Of a stretch of DNA of 64,000 bases, positions 35,168-44,582 are shown one piece after another. A program made the position numbers and the translations under genes. Within the stretch, counting starts at the first letter, position 1; each line of letters starts with the position of its first letter. Source of the DNA: an uncultured Lachnospiraceae bacterium (lineage in GTDB: Bacteria; Bacillota; Clostridia; Lachnospirales; Lachnospiraceae); contig CAJTPO010000001.1 of assembly GCA_910578115.1 (NCBI GenBank), positions 161,235-225,234 on the forward strand, given 5' to 3'. The notes beneath the pieces are model-generated. The model saw only the letters and a program-made list of their open reading frames with translations, made no database searches and was not told where the DNA came from.

Positions 35168-36313
35168 TTATACCACCTTAAATTTCTCAATATAAACCGG
35201 GAAAGTATCCGTTCCTTTCATCTCTTTACCGGCGGTGATCGTCACATTCTTGTCTGTGATCAGATATTCCACATTCGCCCCGGCTTCCACCACGGTATCC
35301 TGCATCAGGATGCAGTTCTTCACGGTAGCGCCCTTGCCGACTTTAACACCTCTGAAGATCACGCTGTTCTCTACTTCGCCCTCGATCACGCAGCCGTCAG
35401 CCATCATTACATTCTGCACTTTGGCTCCGTCCTTGTAGTGGGTCGGGTTGTCGCCGCGGATCTTCGTATAGATGGGAGCGGAAGAGAAGAGCGCGTCCAG
35501 ATTGTAGTCATCCAGCAGCTTCATGTTCTCCTCGAAGTAGCTCTTCATACCGCTGATGCGTGCCACATATTCCGTATACTTGTAAGCCTGTACATTGAGC
35601 TTGCCAAGCTGCGGCATGATAACGTCGCGCATAAAGAAGGAACGTCCCTGGATGTAAGCGTCATTTACGATGTCGATCAAAAGCTCGCGTCTGACAACGA
35701 AGATATTCATGGACAATTTCTGTACGCCGTCGGTCTTCAGATTGATGTATACTTTCTTAATCCGTCCGTCTTCCACATCAAACGTATAGTAGAAGATCTT
35801 GTCATTGGTCGGATAGTTCAGCAGTTCCTCGGGTATCTCCTGCTCATTGTAGGCGATTGTCATATCCGCACCGCTGTCGATATGGGCCTGCAGCATGGCG
35901 CTGAAATCAAAGTTCACCACCACGTTCGTATCGGACATGATCACGTATTCTTCTTTCTGGTCCCGCAGGAAGTCCAGAAGGCTTGCCAGTGCGCTTGCGC
36001 GTCCTACATAGGGACCGCCCACTTCCTTCTCCGCAAAAGGAGGGAAGATGCGCAGGCCGCCGTTCTTGCGGATCAGATCCCATTCACGGCCGGAGCCCAG
36101 ATGATCCATTAAGGAGTGATAGTTCTTGTTCACCACGACAGAGATATTGTCAATGCCGGAGTGGGTCATGCTGGACAGAATAAAGTCAATGACACGGTAA
36201 CGGCTGGCAAAAGGGATGGAAGCCATCAAACGCACGCTGACCAGTTCCGGAACCAGAGCATCATAACTGTTTGGGAAAATAATACCGACTACACTTGTGT
36301 TTGATTTTACCAT
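35168..36313 (-). CDS. glgD: GlgD, regulatory subunit-like ADP-glucose pyrophosphorylase paralogue
   Basis: GlgD is a non-catalytic partner that activates GlgC. The 381-residue protein has the nucleotidyltransferase fold and a C-terminal left-handed beta-helix of hexapeptide repeats, but the N-terminal GGxGxRLxxLT loop of GlgC is degenerate (reading VVGIIFPNSYDALVPELV), as in other GlgD. It overlaps the end of glgC by seven bases, so the two are co-translated. Confidence 0.94.
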   Translation of the reverse strand: MVKSNTSVVGIIFPNSYDALVPELVSVRLMASIPFASRYRVIDFILSSMTHSGIDNISVVVNKNYHSLMDHLGSGREWDLIRKNGGLRIFPPFAEKEVGGPYVGRASALASLLDFLRDQKEEYVIMSDTNVVVNFDFSAMLQAHIDSGADMTIAYNEQEIPEELLNYPTNDKIFYYTFDVEDGRIKKVYINLKTDGVQKLSMNIFVVRRELLIDIVNDAYIQGRSFFMRDVIMPQLGKLNVQAYKYTEYVARISGMKSYFEENMKLLDDYNLDALFSSAPIYTKIRGDNPTHYKDGAKVQNVMMADGCVIEGEVENSVIFRGVKVGKGATVKNCILMQDTVVEAGANVEYLITDKNVTITAGKEMKGTDTFPVYIEKFKVV

Positions 36314-37515
36314 TGCTCTTCACCACCTTCTACATTATTTCTGACCATGGCGTTGGGGCCTACCACGGCATTCTCACCGATGGTAACACCGGAGCCGACG
36401 GTTGCCACACCGTTCTCATCGCCCGAAGGCATTGCGCCCACCACGGCATTCTCACAGATTGTTACATTCTCGGCTACGATACAGTGCTTCACCACGGCGC
36501 CTGCCTTGACGGTCGTGCCGCCCATCAGTACCGCATCCTCGACAACCGCGCCGGCATCCACTTTCACGCCGCCGAAAAGAATGGAGTGCTTCACGCTGCC
36601 CTTGATCCGGCAGCCGTCGGTGATCATGGAATTCTCCACGACTGCGCCGGGGTTGATCTTGTGTCCGGTCATGCCGGCATTGCGGCTGTAGATCTTCCAG
36701 TCCTCGTCAAAAAGGTTGATGCCGCTGTGCTCGGGATCCAGCACTTCCATGTTGGCTTCCCACAGGGAAGCGATGGTTCCCACATCCTTCCAGTAGCCGT
36801 TGAAATGATAAGCATACATCTGACGATGGTCACGCAGAAGGTTGGGGATGATGTTGTTGCCGAAATCGTTCTCGGAATTCGGATCGGCTTCGTCCTCTTC
36901 CAGATACTGTTTTAAGATATCCCAGTTGAAGATATAGATACCCATGGAAGCCAGATTGGACTTCGGGTTCCTGGGCTTCTCCTGGAATTCGGTGATCTTG
37001 TCATTCTCGTCGGCTACCATCAGGCCGAAGCGGGGAGCCTCCTCCCAGGGTACTTCCATAACGGCTACGCTGAATTCTGCGTTCTTCTCCTTATGGAATT
37101 TCAGGAAAGCACTGTAATCCTGCTTGCAGATCTGGTCACCGGAAAGGATGATGACATATTTGGGGTCATAGCGTTCGATAAAGGATATATTCTGATAGAT
37201 TGCATTTGCTGTACCTTTATACCAGTCTGAACCGTGTGCCTTCTGGTAGGGCGGCAGTACGTGCACACCTCCGTAAAGACGGTCCAGATCCCAGGGCTGG
37301 CCGTTGCCTATGTACTCATTTAATTCCAGCGGTTGATACTGGGTCAGGATTCCCACGGTATCAATGCCTGAATTAACGCAGTTGGAAAGCGGGAAGTCGA
37401 TGATACGATACTTGCCGCCAAAAGGAACTGCAGGTTTTGCAAGCTTCTCGGTCAGCGCATACAGACGGGAACCCTGTCCGCCGGCAAGAAGCATTGCAAT
37501 CATTTCTTTTGCCAT
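36307..37515 (-). CDS. glgC: Glucose-1-phosphate adenylyltransferase
   Basis: GlgC makes ADP-glucose from glucose-1-phosphate and ATP, the donor for glycogen. The 402-residue protein has an intact active-site loop AGGQGSRLYALTEKLAKPAV and the following GGKYRIIDFPLSNC, plus a C-terminal beta-helix. The start at 37515 follows AGGAGGAATAGTAAT; an in-frame start 17 codons upstream was rejected. It works with GlgD (next gene) and GlgA (9106). Confidence 0.96.
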   Translation of the reverse strand: MAKEMIAMLLAGGQGSRLYALTEKLAKPAVPFGGKYRIIDFPLSNCVNSGIDTVGILTQYQPLELNEYIGNGQPWDLDRLYGGVHVLPPYQKAHGSDWYKGTANAIYQNISFIERYDPKYVIILSGDQICKQDYSAFLKFHKEKNAEFSVAVMEVPWEEAPRFGLMVADENDKITEFQEKPRNPKSNLASMGIYIFNWDILKQYLEEDEADPNSENDFGNNIIPNLLRDHRQMYAYHFNGYWKDVGTIASLWEANMEVLDPEHSGINLFDEDWKIYSRNAGMTGHKINPGAVVENSMITDGCRIKGSVKHSILFGGVKVDAGAVVEDAVLMGGTTVKAGAVVKHCIVAENVTICENAVVGAMPSGDENGVATVGSGVTIGENAVVGPNAMVRNNVEGGEEQW

Positions 37516-37728
37516 ATTACTATTCCTCCTTTTAAACTTTATAAAAAGATTATATAACAAAATCATGGAAAATAATAGAAAAATCCGAAAAAAGTCGAAG
37601 AAAATTATAATCTTTTTCTATTGACATTTCGAAGAAAGTGTGAATAGATAAAAAGTGGTAAATTTATGCCGAAAAAGCGAGAGGAATGAAATTGGCGGGT
37701 CAGTCGATGGTTGACGGCTCTTTTTTTG

Positions 37729-37757
37729 TTGCCTTGCGGGCGCTGCAATGATAAAAT
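37729..37757 (+). promoter_or_regulatory. Predicted promoter of the hypB operon
   Basis: TTGCCT (37729-37734), 17 bases, TAAAAT (37752-37757), about 45 bases before the hypB start. A second TTGACA at 37621 has only a poor -10. Confidence 0.5.
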
Positions 37758-37801
37758 AGACTTATATTTTGAAGAATTTTGTCTGCAAAAGGAGTGTATA
37801 C

Positions 37802-38482
37802 ATGAAAGAAGTCAGAATATTGGAGATCAAGCAGAGCGTCTTTGCGGATAACGACAGACAGGCGCAGCTTCTGCGGCAGAAGCTGCGGGAGAAGAAGCTT
37901 TTCCTGCTCAATCTCATGTCCTCGCCGGGATCCGGCAAGACCACCACGTTGATGAGAACCATAGAGGCGCTGCGAGACACGTTGAGAATAGGGGTCATGG
38001 AGGCGGATATTGATTCCGACGTGGATGCCAGAACGATCTCCCGGTCCGGCGTGAGGGTCATTCAACTGCATACCGGCGGGATGTGCCATCTGGATGCGGA
38101 GATGACAAGGCAGGGGCTGGAAGGACTGGATACGGCGGAACTTGACCTGGTGATTCTGGAGAATGTGGGGAATCTGGTGTGTCCGGCGGAGTTTGACACC
38201 GGGGCGACGAAGAATGCCATGATCCTTTCGGTGCCGGAGGGACATGACAAACCGCTGAAATATCCGTTGATGTTTTCCGTCTGTGATGTGGTGCTGGTGA
38301 ATAAGATCGACGTGCTTCCCTATTTTGACTTCGATCTGGAAAAGTGCCGGGAATATGTGCACAGGCGCAATCCACAGGCGAAGATCATTCCGATCTGCGC
38401 CAGGACGGGGGAAGGGATGAAAGAGTGGACGGACTGGCTGCTGCAGGAAGTGAGAGGAGAGGGATATGGAGAGAAGACTTGA
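37802..38482 (+). CDS. hypB: HypB-like nickel-insertion GTPase
   Basis: HypB is a GTPase that helps HypA load nickel into [NiFe]-hydrogenase. This 226-residue protein has the P-loop SSPGSGKTT (about residues 40-48), the metal/switch region EADIDSDVDA and the conserved GNLVCPAEFDTG. There is no N-terminal CxxCGC or His-rich nickel-storage segment. The ATG at 37802 follows AAAGGAG. It overlaps the next gene by 17 bases. No hydrogenase subunit lies in the window. Confidence 0.93.
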   Translation: MKEVRILEIKQSVFADNDRQAQLLRQKLREKKLFLLNLMSSPGSGKTTTLMRTIEALRDTLRIGVMEADIDSDVDARTISRSGVRVIQLHTGGMCHLDAEMTRQGLEGLDTAELDLVILENVGNLVCPAEFDTGATKNAMILSVPEGHDKPLKYPLMFSVCDVVLVNKIDVLPYFDFDLEKCREYVHRRNPQAKIIPICARTGEGMKEWTDWLLQEVRGEGYGEKT

Positions 38483-41246
38483 CAGGGAGAAATATCCGGA
38501 GTACGTATATCCGGAGCATAAGCCGGATCACAGTAAGCCGGAGCGGGAGAGCATCGTAAAGCTGGGTAAGATGATCACGGACAGGATTCCCCAGAAGCTG
38601 GGGATCAAGAAGATCACAAGAGATGATCCGGAGTACTGGGGTCTGGCGGGCGTGTTGACCGACGAGGAGGCCGAGATCGCGCTGAAGATGGGCGTGCGCA
38701 AGCCGAAGACCCTGCCGGAGATGGTGCGGCTTACGGGAATTCCGGCCAGAGAGCTGGAACCGAAGCTGCAGGAGATGTCCGTGAAGGGCATTCTGGAGTA
38801 CAACTGGGAGAACCCGCAGCGGGAGAAACAGTATGTACTGCCCATGTTTGTGCCCGGCTGTGGTGAGTTTTTCAATATGAACACGAAGGTGATCGAGGAG
38901 CACCCGGAGGTGACGCTGTTCTTCGAGCATATGTCGAGACTGCCGCTTGAGCATGTGACGCCTTTCGTGGGGGAGGGCGGCAACGGCATCGGGATGCATG
39001 TCATTCCGGTGGAAAAGGCCATTGAGATGGAAAGCGAATCCATCAATCTGGAGCATATATCCTACTGGCTGTCGAAGTACGAGGGGAAATATGCGGCAAG
39101 TCCCTGTTCCTGCAGGCGTTCCAGATTGAAGCATGACGAGGGCTGTGCGGACGATCCGGAGGGCTGGTGCGTGGCAGTGGGCGATATGGCAGATTATGTG
39201 GTGGAGACCCAGAAGGACGGACGCTATATCACGAAGGAAGAGGCGCTTGAAATTTTCAGGCAGGCGGAAGAGAACGGTTTCGTGCACCAGATCACGAACA
39301 TTGATGGAGCCAACAAGATCTTCGCCATCTGTAACTGTAATGTGAATGTGTGCTATGCGCTGCGCACTTCGCAGCTTTTTAATACGCCGAACATGTCCCG
39401 TTCCGCTTACATCGCGAAGGTGGATAAGGAGAAATGTGTGGCCTGCGGTAAATGTGTTGAATACTGTCCGGCAGGTGCGGTGAAGCTGGGACAGAAACTG
39501 TGTAAGAAGGACGGCAGCGAAGTCACCTATCCGAAGATGCCGCTTCCCCAGGAACAGAAGTGGGGCGAGCATATGTGGACCCACAATTACCGGGATGTGA
39601 ACAGGATCAACTGTTACGATACCGGCACGGCGCCCTGTAAGACGGCCTGTCCGGCCCATATTGCGGTGCAGGGGTATTTGAAGCTGGCGAAAGAAGGGCG
39701 TTATGAAGAGGCGCTGGCGCTGATCAAGAAAGACAATCCGCTGCCGGCCATCTGCGGGCGCATCTGTAACAGGCGGTGTGAAGATGCCTGTACCCGCGCG
39801 ACGCTGGACGAGGCGGTAGCCATTGATGCGGTGAAGCGCTTTGTGGCGGAGCGGGATCTGTGCGCCGAGACGCGTTACATACCGAAGAAGGTAGTGCCTT
39901 CCTTAAAGGGTGCTTTCGAGGAGAAGATCGCCATCATCGGTTCCGGACCGGCGGGCCTGTCCTGTGCCTATTTCCTGGCGGAGAAAGGGTATCGGCCTAC
40001 CATCTTTGAGAAAAGTGAGAAACCCGGCGGTATGCTGACTTACGGCATTCCTTCCTATAAACTGGAGAAGGATCTGATCGAGGCGGAGATCGGGGTTATC
40101 AAAGCCATGGGCGTAGAGATCAGGTGCGGTGTGGAAGTGGGCAAGGATATTACCATTGATCAGCTCAGAGCGCAGGGCTATAAGGGATTCTATCTTGCCA
40201 TCGGCTGTCAGGGCGGCAGAAAACCCGGTGTGCCGGGCGAGGACGCGGCCGGTGTCTATACGGCGGTGGAATTCTTAAAGGAAGCGGGACAGAAGGAAGG
40301 CTTCGACCTGGGCGGTGACGTGGTAGTTGTTGGCGGCGGCAATGTGGCTATCGACGCGGCAAGAGTGAGCACCCGCTGCGGTACGGGCAAGGTATCCATG
40401 TTCTGTCTGGAGAGCCGGGACGAGATGCCGGCCAGCAGAGAGGAGATCCTGGAGGCGACGGAAGAGAAGGTTGCCATCCACAACGGCTGGGGACCGCAGG
40501 AAATCCTGACGGAGAACGGACGGACCGTGGGTGTGGTATTTAAGAAGTGTATCCGCGTCTTTGACGACAACCATAGATTTGCTCCGGTTTACGATGAGCA
40601 GGAGACAATGACCGTTGCCTGCTCTGCGGTGATCTTCAGTGTGGGTCAGGGTATTGTATGGGGAGACCTGCTGCAGGGCACGAAAGTGGCGCTGAGACCG
40701 AATGGCGGCGCTGTTGCGGACAGCCTGACTTATCAGACGGCCGAACCGGATATCTTCGTGGGCGGTGATGTGTATACAGGGCCGAAATTCGCCATTGACG
40801 CCATCGCGGCAGGCAGAGAGGGTGCGGTATCGCTGCATCGTTTCGTGCACGAACACTGTACGCTGACCATCGGCAGGAACAGGAGAGACTTTATCGAGCT
40901 GGATAAGGAGAATATCTTTATCGCCAGCTATGACAATACGGACCGCCAGCGGCCGGAGAAAGCGGAGGAGGCGCAGGCACGCTCTTTCCGTGATCTCTCC
41001 CACACGCTGACGGAGGAACAGGTGAAGGCGGAGACATCCCGCTGCCTGGGCTGCGGCGCATCGGTGGTAGATCCTAATAAGTGCATCGGCTGCGGCGTCT
41101 GTACAACGAAATGCGTCTTCGATGCTATCAGCCTGCACCGGGAGCTGCCGGGTTGTTCGGAGATGGTTAAGTCGGAGGATAAGCTGAAATATGTGCTGCC
41201 GAATATGGTGAAGCAGTCGTTGAAGGTGAAATTTAAGAAGAAGTGA
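38466..41246 (+). CDS. Large Fe-S/FAD NAD(P)-dependent oxidoreductase
   Basis: This 926-residue multidomain protein combines, in order, an unassigned N-terminal region of about 300 residues with a cysteine motif (PCSCRRSRLKHDEGC) and CNCNVNVC, a ferredoxin motif CVACGKCVEYCP (about 324-335), a GltD-like Cys-rich entry domain (CKTACPAHIAVQGY; CGRICNRRCEDAC), an FAD-binding Rossmann fold (IIGSGPAGLSCAYFL, about 489), an NAD(P)-binding fold (VVVGGGNVAIDAARV, about 621) and a C-terminal cluster motif CIGCGVCTTKC. It resembles the electron-input subunits of bifurcating enzymes. It lies between hypB and hypA in one operon. The redox partner and substrate are unknown. Confidence 0.88.
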   Translation: MERRLDREKYPEYVYPEHKPDHSKPERESIVKLGKMITDRIPQKLGIKKITRDDPEYWGLAGVLTDEEAEIALKMGVRKPKTLPEMVRLTGIPARELEPKLQEMSVKGILEYNWENPQREKQYVLPMFVPGCGEFFNMNTKVIEEHPEVTLFFEHMSRLPLEHVTPFVGEGGNGIGMHVIPVEKAIEMESESINLEHISYWLSKYEGKYAASPCSCRRSRLKHDEGCADDPEGWCVAVGDMADYVVETQKDGRYITKEEALEIFRQAEENGFVHQITNIDGANKIFAICNCNVNVCYALRTSQLFNTPNMSRSAYIAKVDKEKCVACGKCVEYCPAGAVKLGQKLCKKDGSEVTYPKMPLPQEQKWGEHMWTHNYRDVNRINCYDTGTAPCKTACPAHIAVQGYLKLAKEGRYEEALALIKKDNPLPAICGRICNRRCEDACTRATLDEAVAIDAVKRFVAERDLCAETRYIPKKVVPSLKGAFEEKIAIIGSGPAGLSCAYFLAEKGYRPTIFEKSEKPGGMLTYGIPSYKLEKDLIEAEIGVIKAMGVEIRCGVEVGKDITIDQLRAQGYKGFYLAIGCQGGRKPGVPGEDAAGVYTAVEFLKEAGQKEGFDLGGDVVVVGGGNVAIDAARVSTRCGTGKVSMFCLESRDEMPASREEILEATEEKVAIHNGWGPQEILTENGRTVGVVFKKCIRVFDDNHRFAPVYDEQETMTVACSAVIFSVGQGIVWGDLLQGTKVALRPNGGAVADSLTYQTAEPDIFVGGDVYTGPKFAIDAIAAGREGAVSLHRFVHEHCTLTIGRNRRDFIELDKENIFIASYDNTDRQRPEKAEEAQARSFRDLSHTLTEEQVKAETSRCLGCGASVVDPNKCIGCGVCTTKCVFDAISLHRELPGCSEMVKSEDKLKYVLPNMVKQSLKVKFKKK

Positions 41247-41426
41247 GATTGTGTTTATGGGTTGCAGGAGTCCGGGCCGTCCGGGCCGGGTGTCGTGTAC
41301 CGGCAGTGTTACAGAGTGATAAATAAGGACGGCAAGGAAGCGGAGTGAATGCAGTTTTCCGGCCGGAAAGGGCCGGAAGGGCAGCGTGCTGGCAGAGCTG
41401 TTATTTCACGGCGGAGGGCGGAAGAA

Positions 41427-41516
41427 GACAGGCAGGAGAGCGGACTGGAGAAAAAGCCGGAAGACAGGCAGGAAAGCGAACTGGAGAAGAAGCGGAAAGA
41501 CAGGCGGGAAAGCGGG
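41427..41516 (+). repeat. 36-bp tandem repeat running into the hypA start
   Basis: Two full units (41427-41462 and 41463-41498, both starting GACAGGCAGGA) and half of a third (from 41499) abut the hypA start codon; the third half-unit supplies its ribosome binding region. The repeat is open in the hypA frame and would encode charged units such as DRQESELEKK. Confidence 0.8.
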
Positions 41517-41861
41517 ATGCATGAATTAGGCGTGGTGTTTCATATTATGGACAGTCTGGAGAAAGTGGCGGTCGAGAATGAGGTGACGGGTATCTCCAGG
41601 GTAGTGCTGGAGCTGGGCGAAGTATCGACGGTGATCGAGTCTTATCTGCACAACTGCTGGCAGTGGGCGGCGAAGAAGAGAGAGCTGTTCGAGGAAGCGG
41701 AGCTGGTGGTGGAGACGATCCCTGCGCGCACTTACTGTGAAGGCTGCGGACAGACCTATGCCACCGTGGAGCACGGGAAGATATGTCCCTGCTGTCACAG
41801 CCCGGATACGTGGCTTCTGCAGGGGAATGAGTTTAATATCAAAGAGATAGAAGTGTATTGA
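41517..41861 (+). CDS. hypA: HypA-like nickel chaperone
   Basis: HypA delivers nickel to hydrogenase or urease maturation. The 114-residue protein starts MHELG, in which the N-terminal amine and His2 form the nickel site, and has the zinc motif CEGC...CPCC. The ATG at 41517 was chosen because the frame extending up to 41349 crosses a 36-base tandem repeat and would bury the nickel-binding N-terminus. It is in the operon with hypB and the large oxidoreductase. Confidence 0.92.
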   Translation: MHELGVVFHIMDSLEKVAVENEVTGISRVVLELGEVSTVIESYLHNCWQWAAKKRELFEEAELVVETIPARTYCEGCGQTYATVEHGKICPCCHSPDTWLLQGNEFNIKEIEVY

Positions 41862-41897
41862 TGTGATGTGAAAGATAAGAGGGGAGTGTGAGTAGTT

Positions 41898-42932
41898 ATG
41901 TTTCATTTGAGTGGCGGCATGACAGGTTGGCAGATTTTGGGCTGGGTGATGGTATTTGCGGGACTGATCATCATGAATGAGATCGCGCGGCGTTCCAAGG
42001 CGGGCGGTGCAGTCTGCTTCTTCGTGATTCCGGCGGCATTGACGGTTTATTTTATTTCTATTTATGTGGGTGCGGCACAGGGCGCGGAGTGGGCGCTGAA
42101 CAACCAGACTTACGTGCATATGAACAGTTGGTTCCATTATGCCAAGCTCTATGCGGCGCTGGCCGGCTGTATCGGTTTTATGATCATCAAGTATCATTGG
42201 GGCGGACTGGGGAAATCCCATGCCTTTAAGGTATTTCCTTTTGTGATCGTGGCGATCAATATTCTGATCGCTGTTGTCTCGGATTTCGAGTCGGCTGTCA
42301 GGGCAGGTTCGATCATGGGCGGCTGGTGGAAATCCTCCGAAGGCGTATGGCTTTACGGCGGCTGGTGGAATATCTTAAACGGCATTGCCGGTCTGATCAA
42401 TATTTTCTGCATGACAGGCTGGTGGGGCATCTATTCATCAAAAGACAAGAAGGATATGCTCTGGCCGGATATGATATGGTACTATATTCTGGCTTACGAT
42501 ATCTGGAACTTCCAGTATACGTATCTGAATCTGCCGACCCATGCATGGTACTGCGGCTTTGCGCTGCTGCTGGCGCCGACGGTGGCCAATGCCCTCTGGA
42601 ATAAGGGCGGCTGGATCCAGAACCGTGCCAACACGCTGGCGCTGTGGTGTATGTTCGCGCAGGTATTCCCGTTGTTCCAGGATGGCAGCCGGTTTACCAC
42701 CGTATCTTCCGTATACGGAGAAGCCGGGGCAGCGGCAGCCTTCGGTGAAGCGATGCCGGCTATGGCCAATCCCACGGCACAGGGAATTATCTCGGTGCTT
42801 TCAATCGTGGTCAATGTGGCAGTCTTTGCGGTCATCCTTGTGCGGGCGAAGCAGCAGAAGCGGAATCCGTATACCAATGAGATCTTTAAGGATCAGAAAG
42901 ATTTCAAGATGGCGATGGCAAGGGCGGAATAA
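41898..42932 (+). CDS. DUF5692-like multi-pass membrane protein
   Basis: The 344-residue protein has about nine hydrophobic segments and many Trp residues, including paired Trp motifs (GGWWKSSEG, GGWWNILNG, TGWWGIYSS). It looks like the DUF5692 family of Clostridia, function unknown. It follows hypA by 36 bases, so it may be part of the nickel/redox operon, perhaps as a membrane partner or a metal transporter. That role is an inference from context only. Confidence 0.75.
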   Translation: MFHLSGGMTGWQILGWVMVFAGLIIMNEIARRSKAGGAVCFFVIPAALTVYFISIYVGAAQGAEWALNNQTYVHMNSWFHYAKLYAALAGCIGFMIIKYHWGGLGKSHAFKVFPFVIVAINILIAVVSDFESAVRAGSIMGGWWKSSEGVWLYGGWWNILNGIAGLINIFCMTGWWGIYSSKDKKDMLWPDMIWYYILAYDIWNFQYTYLNLPTHAWYCGFALLLAPTVANALWNKGGWIQNRANTLALWCMFAQVFPLFQDGSRFTTVSSVYGEAGAAAAFGEAMPAMANPTAQGIISVLSIVVNVAVFAVILVRAKQQKRNPYTNEIFKDQKDFKMAMARAE

Positions 42933-43248
42933 CAGAGTTACAGAGTTTTATGTGCAGGAAAGGTTTTTCGGAGAATGAGAGTTCTTCGGAAAGCCTTTTT
43001 GCCTTATAGAATTGTATCAGTATATTCCCTTTTTTCTGAAGGCTGACAAAAGTGCGCTCAATAGTACGTTTTGAAACGCCTGTCTCTGCCGCAATCATAT
43101 CGGCAGTTCTATCCGAATTTCCGATTAGTAATCTCAAGACAGCCTTTTCTGTTTTATTCAAACCGACATTTAAACCGACATTCAAACCGACATTCAAACC
43201 GACATTTTTGCGTAAAAAGGAAATCCACGAAGGAACTCCTTTCAACAC
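42904..43248 (-). pseudogene. Truncated HTH fragment with NVGL tandem repeats
   Basis: A 114-codon open frame encodes a NVGLNVGLN-type repeat followed by a helix-turn-helix (TADMIAAETGVSKRTIERTF). This combination is typical of the C-terminus of AlbA_2/RecG-like regulators. Both ends look truncated: the catalytic or AlbA_2 part is missing upstream, and after LQKKGNIL the usual C-terminal residues are replaced. The last codons lie inside the preceding gene. It is more likely a remnant left by an insertion than a working gene. Confidence 0.5.
43160..43207. repeat. Four tandem 12-bp repeats
   Basis: Four copies of AAACCGACATTY encode the NVGL units on the minus strand. They lie at the left edge of the AT-rich island. 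Such repeats can slip in length. Confidence 0.9.
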
Positions 43249-43439
43249 AAACCAAATTGGGCCGACAATGTCTATCCAACTCGCTTTGTCTTATCAAGGA
43301 AATTTATGTTTTTTGTATGTCAGGAAAAAGCAGAGGGAGAAAACACAAAATTGTATATTTGAAATAATGTATATAGATTGTCCAAAGTATTTATGCTAAG
43401 ATAAAATCAAACGGAACACCGACCGGGGAGGAGATTGGA

Positions 43440-44582
43440 TTGAGCGAACATAGATCGAGAAACAATATGGGTGGGATGAGCATACAGCAGTATAAGACTG
43501 ATGTAGGATTTCGGACACTTGTAGAAGGCGTAAACGAAAATCTATATATTATACCTAAATATCAGAGAAAATACCGTTGGAGTAAAGAGCAGGTGATCTC
43601 ACTTGTGGAATCGTTGATTCGGGGGCTGCCGATTCCGCCGATCTATACCAGTAGAAACGACAGGAATCAACTGGAAATATTAGATGGGCAGCAGCGGATT
43701 TTGAGTTTGTTTTTTTATTATATAGGTTATTATTTGGATCGGAAGAAAAATAATTCTGTAGATTTTTCAGAAATTGAAGTAGAGGGTAAATCTTTTAAGG
43801 AAGCGTTGAAGGATCAATTTGCATTGGAAGAACTTCATATCCGGCTGATGGAAGAAGGCGGAGAAGAAGTCAGTGTGGATTATGCAGATCTCCCTGTGGA
43901 AATGAAGAGGCGCATAGATTATACATCTATTACGGTGATAGAGATCAAGATTAATGATGAGGGTCAGCGCACAAAGGTCTTAAGGAAGATTTTTGAGAAT
44001 TTAAATGCAAAGGGTTCACTTTTAACGCAACAGGAACTGAGAAATGGAATATACGTCTGTGATTTTTATAATATGCTGCAGAACTATAACAGACATAATG
44101 AGAAATGGAGAAAAATATGGGGGAAAGAAAATGCAGCGGAACGAGACATGGAAATGTTGCTGCGGCTTTGTGCATTAAGAAGATATACCGGCATTAAAAG
44201 GAAGGATGCAGGGAATTTTGATTTTACGATAGAAGAATACCATAGTTCCTATGGGAAATTGTTAGATGAATTTTCAGAGACAGCCATGAAATTCAGCGCT
44301 GATCAGATAGAGGAATATCAAAACAGCCTGGTTCATTTTTTTGATTTATTTGAAGTGAATATTACGCAATCGTCAAAAGTCGCATTGTTGGAGAGCTTTT
44401 ATATTGTATATGAAAAATTAGGTGTTGATAAACCGATTACTTCTGCAATCTATGAGCAGATTTTGAAGGATTCCAAGTATATATCGCATGCAAGGCAGGG
44501 GACTGTGAAAATGAAAAGCATGAATGAAAGGTGGAAGACAGTATATGAGATTTGGGTCAGACATGATGGAGCACATGATTGA
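43440..44582 (+). CDS. DUF262-domain protein of a putative three-gene defence module
   Basis: The 380-residue protein is built on a DUF262 (ParB/Srx-like, GmrS-type) domain: IPKYQRKYRW (residues 38-47), the signature DGQQR (82-86) and FENLNAKGSLLTQQELRNG (185-203). In GmrSD and SspE the same domain binds or hydrolyses NTP and senses modified DNA, and is joined to a DUF1524 HNH nuclease; here that C-terminal nuclease is absent. The TTG start follows GGGGAGGAG. It overlaps the ATPase gene by 38 bases and a separate HNH nuclease gene follows, so the nuclease may be supplied in trans. Confidence 0.9.
   Translation: MSEHRSRNNMGGMSIQQYKTDVGFRTLVEGVNENLYIIPKYQRKYRWSKEQVISLVESLIRGLPIPPIYTSRNDRNQLEILDGQQRILSLFFYYIGYYLDRKKNNSVDFSEIEVEGKSFKEALKDQFALEELHIRLMEEGGEEVSVDYADLPVEMKRRIDYTSITVIEIKINDEGQRTKVLRKIFENLNAKGSLLTQQELRNGIYVCDFYNMLQNYNRHNEKWRKIWGKENAAERDMEMLLRLCALRRYTGIKRKDAGNFDFTIEEYHSSYGKLLDEFSETAMKFSADQIEEYQNSLVHFFDLFEVNITQSSKVALLESFYIVYEKLGVDKPITSAIYEQILKDSKYISHARQGTVKMKSMNERWKTVYEIWVRHDGAHD

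Noticed and set aside
38385..39659. Minus-strand open frame of 424 codons
   Set aside because: Antisense to the intact Fe-S/FAD oxidoreductase, rich in His/Leu/Arg as expected for a shadow frame of GC-rich codons.
41349..41516. Longer N-terminus for HypA
   Set aside because: The extra 56 residues cross a tandem repeat and would block the essential Met-His nickel site.
43160..43207. Four short repeats, considered as a CRISPR array
   Set aside because: The units are 12 bases with no spacers and encode NVGL in frame; no cas genes are present.
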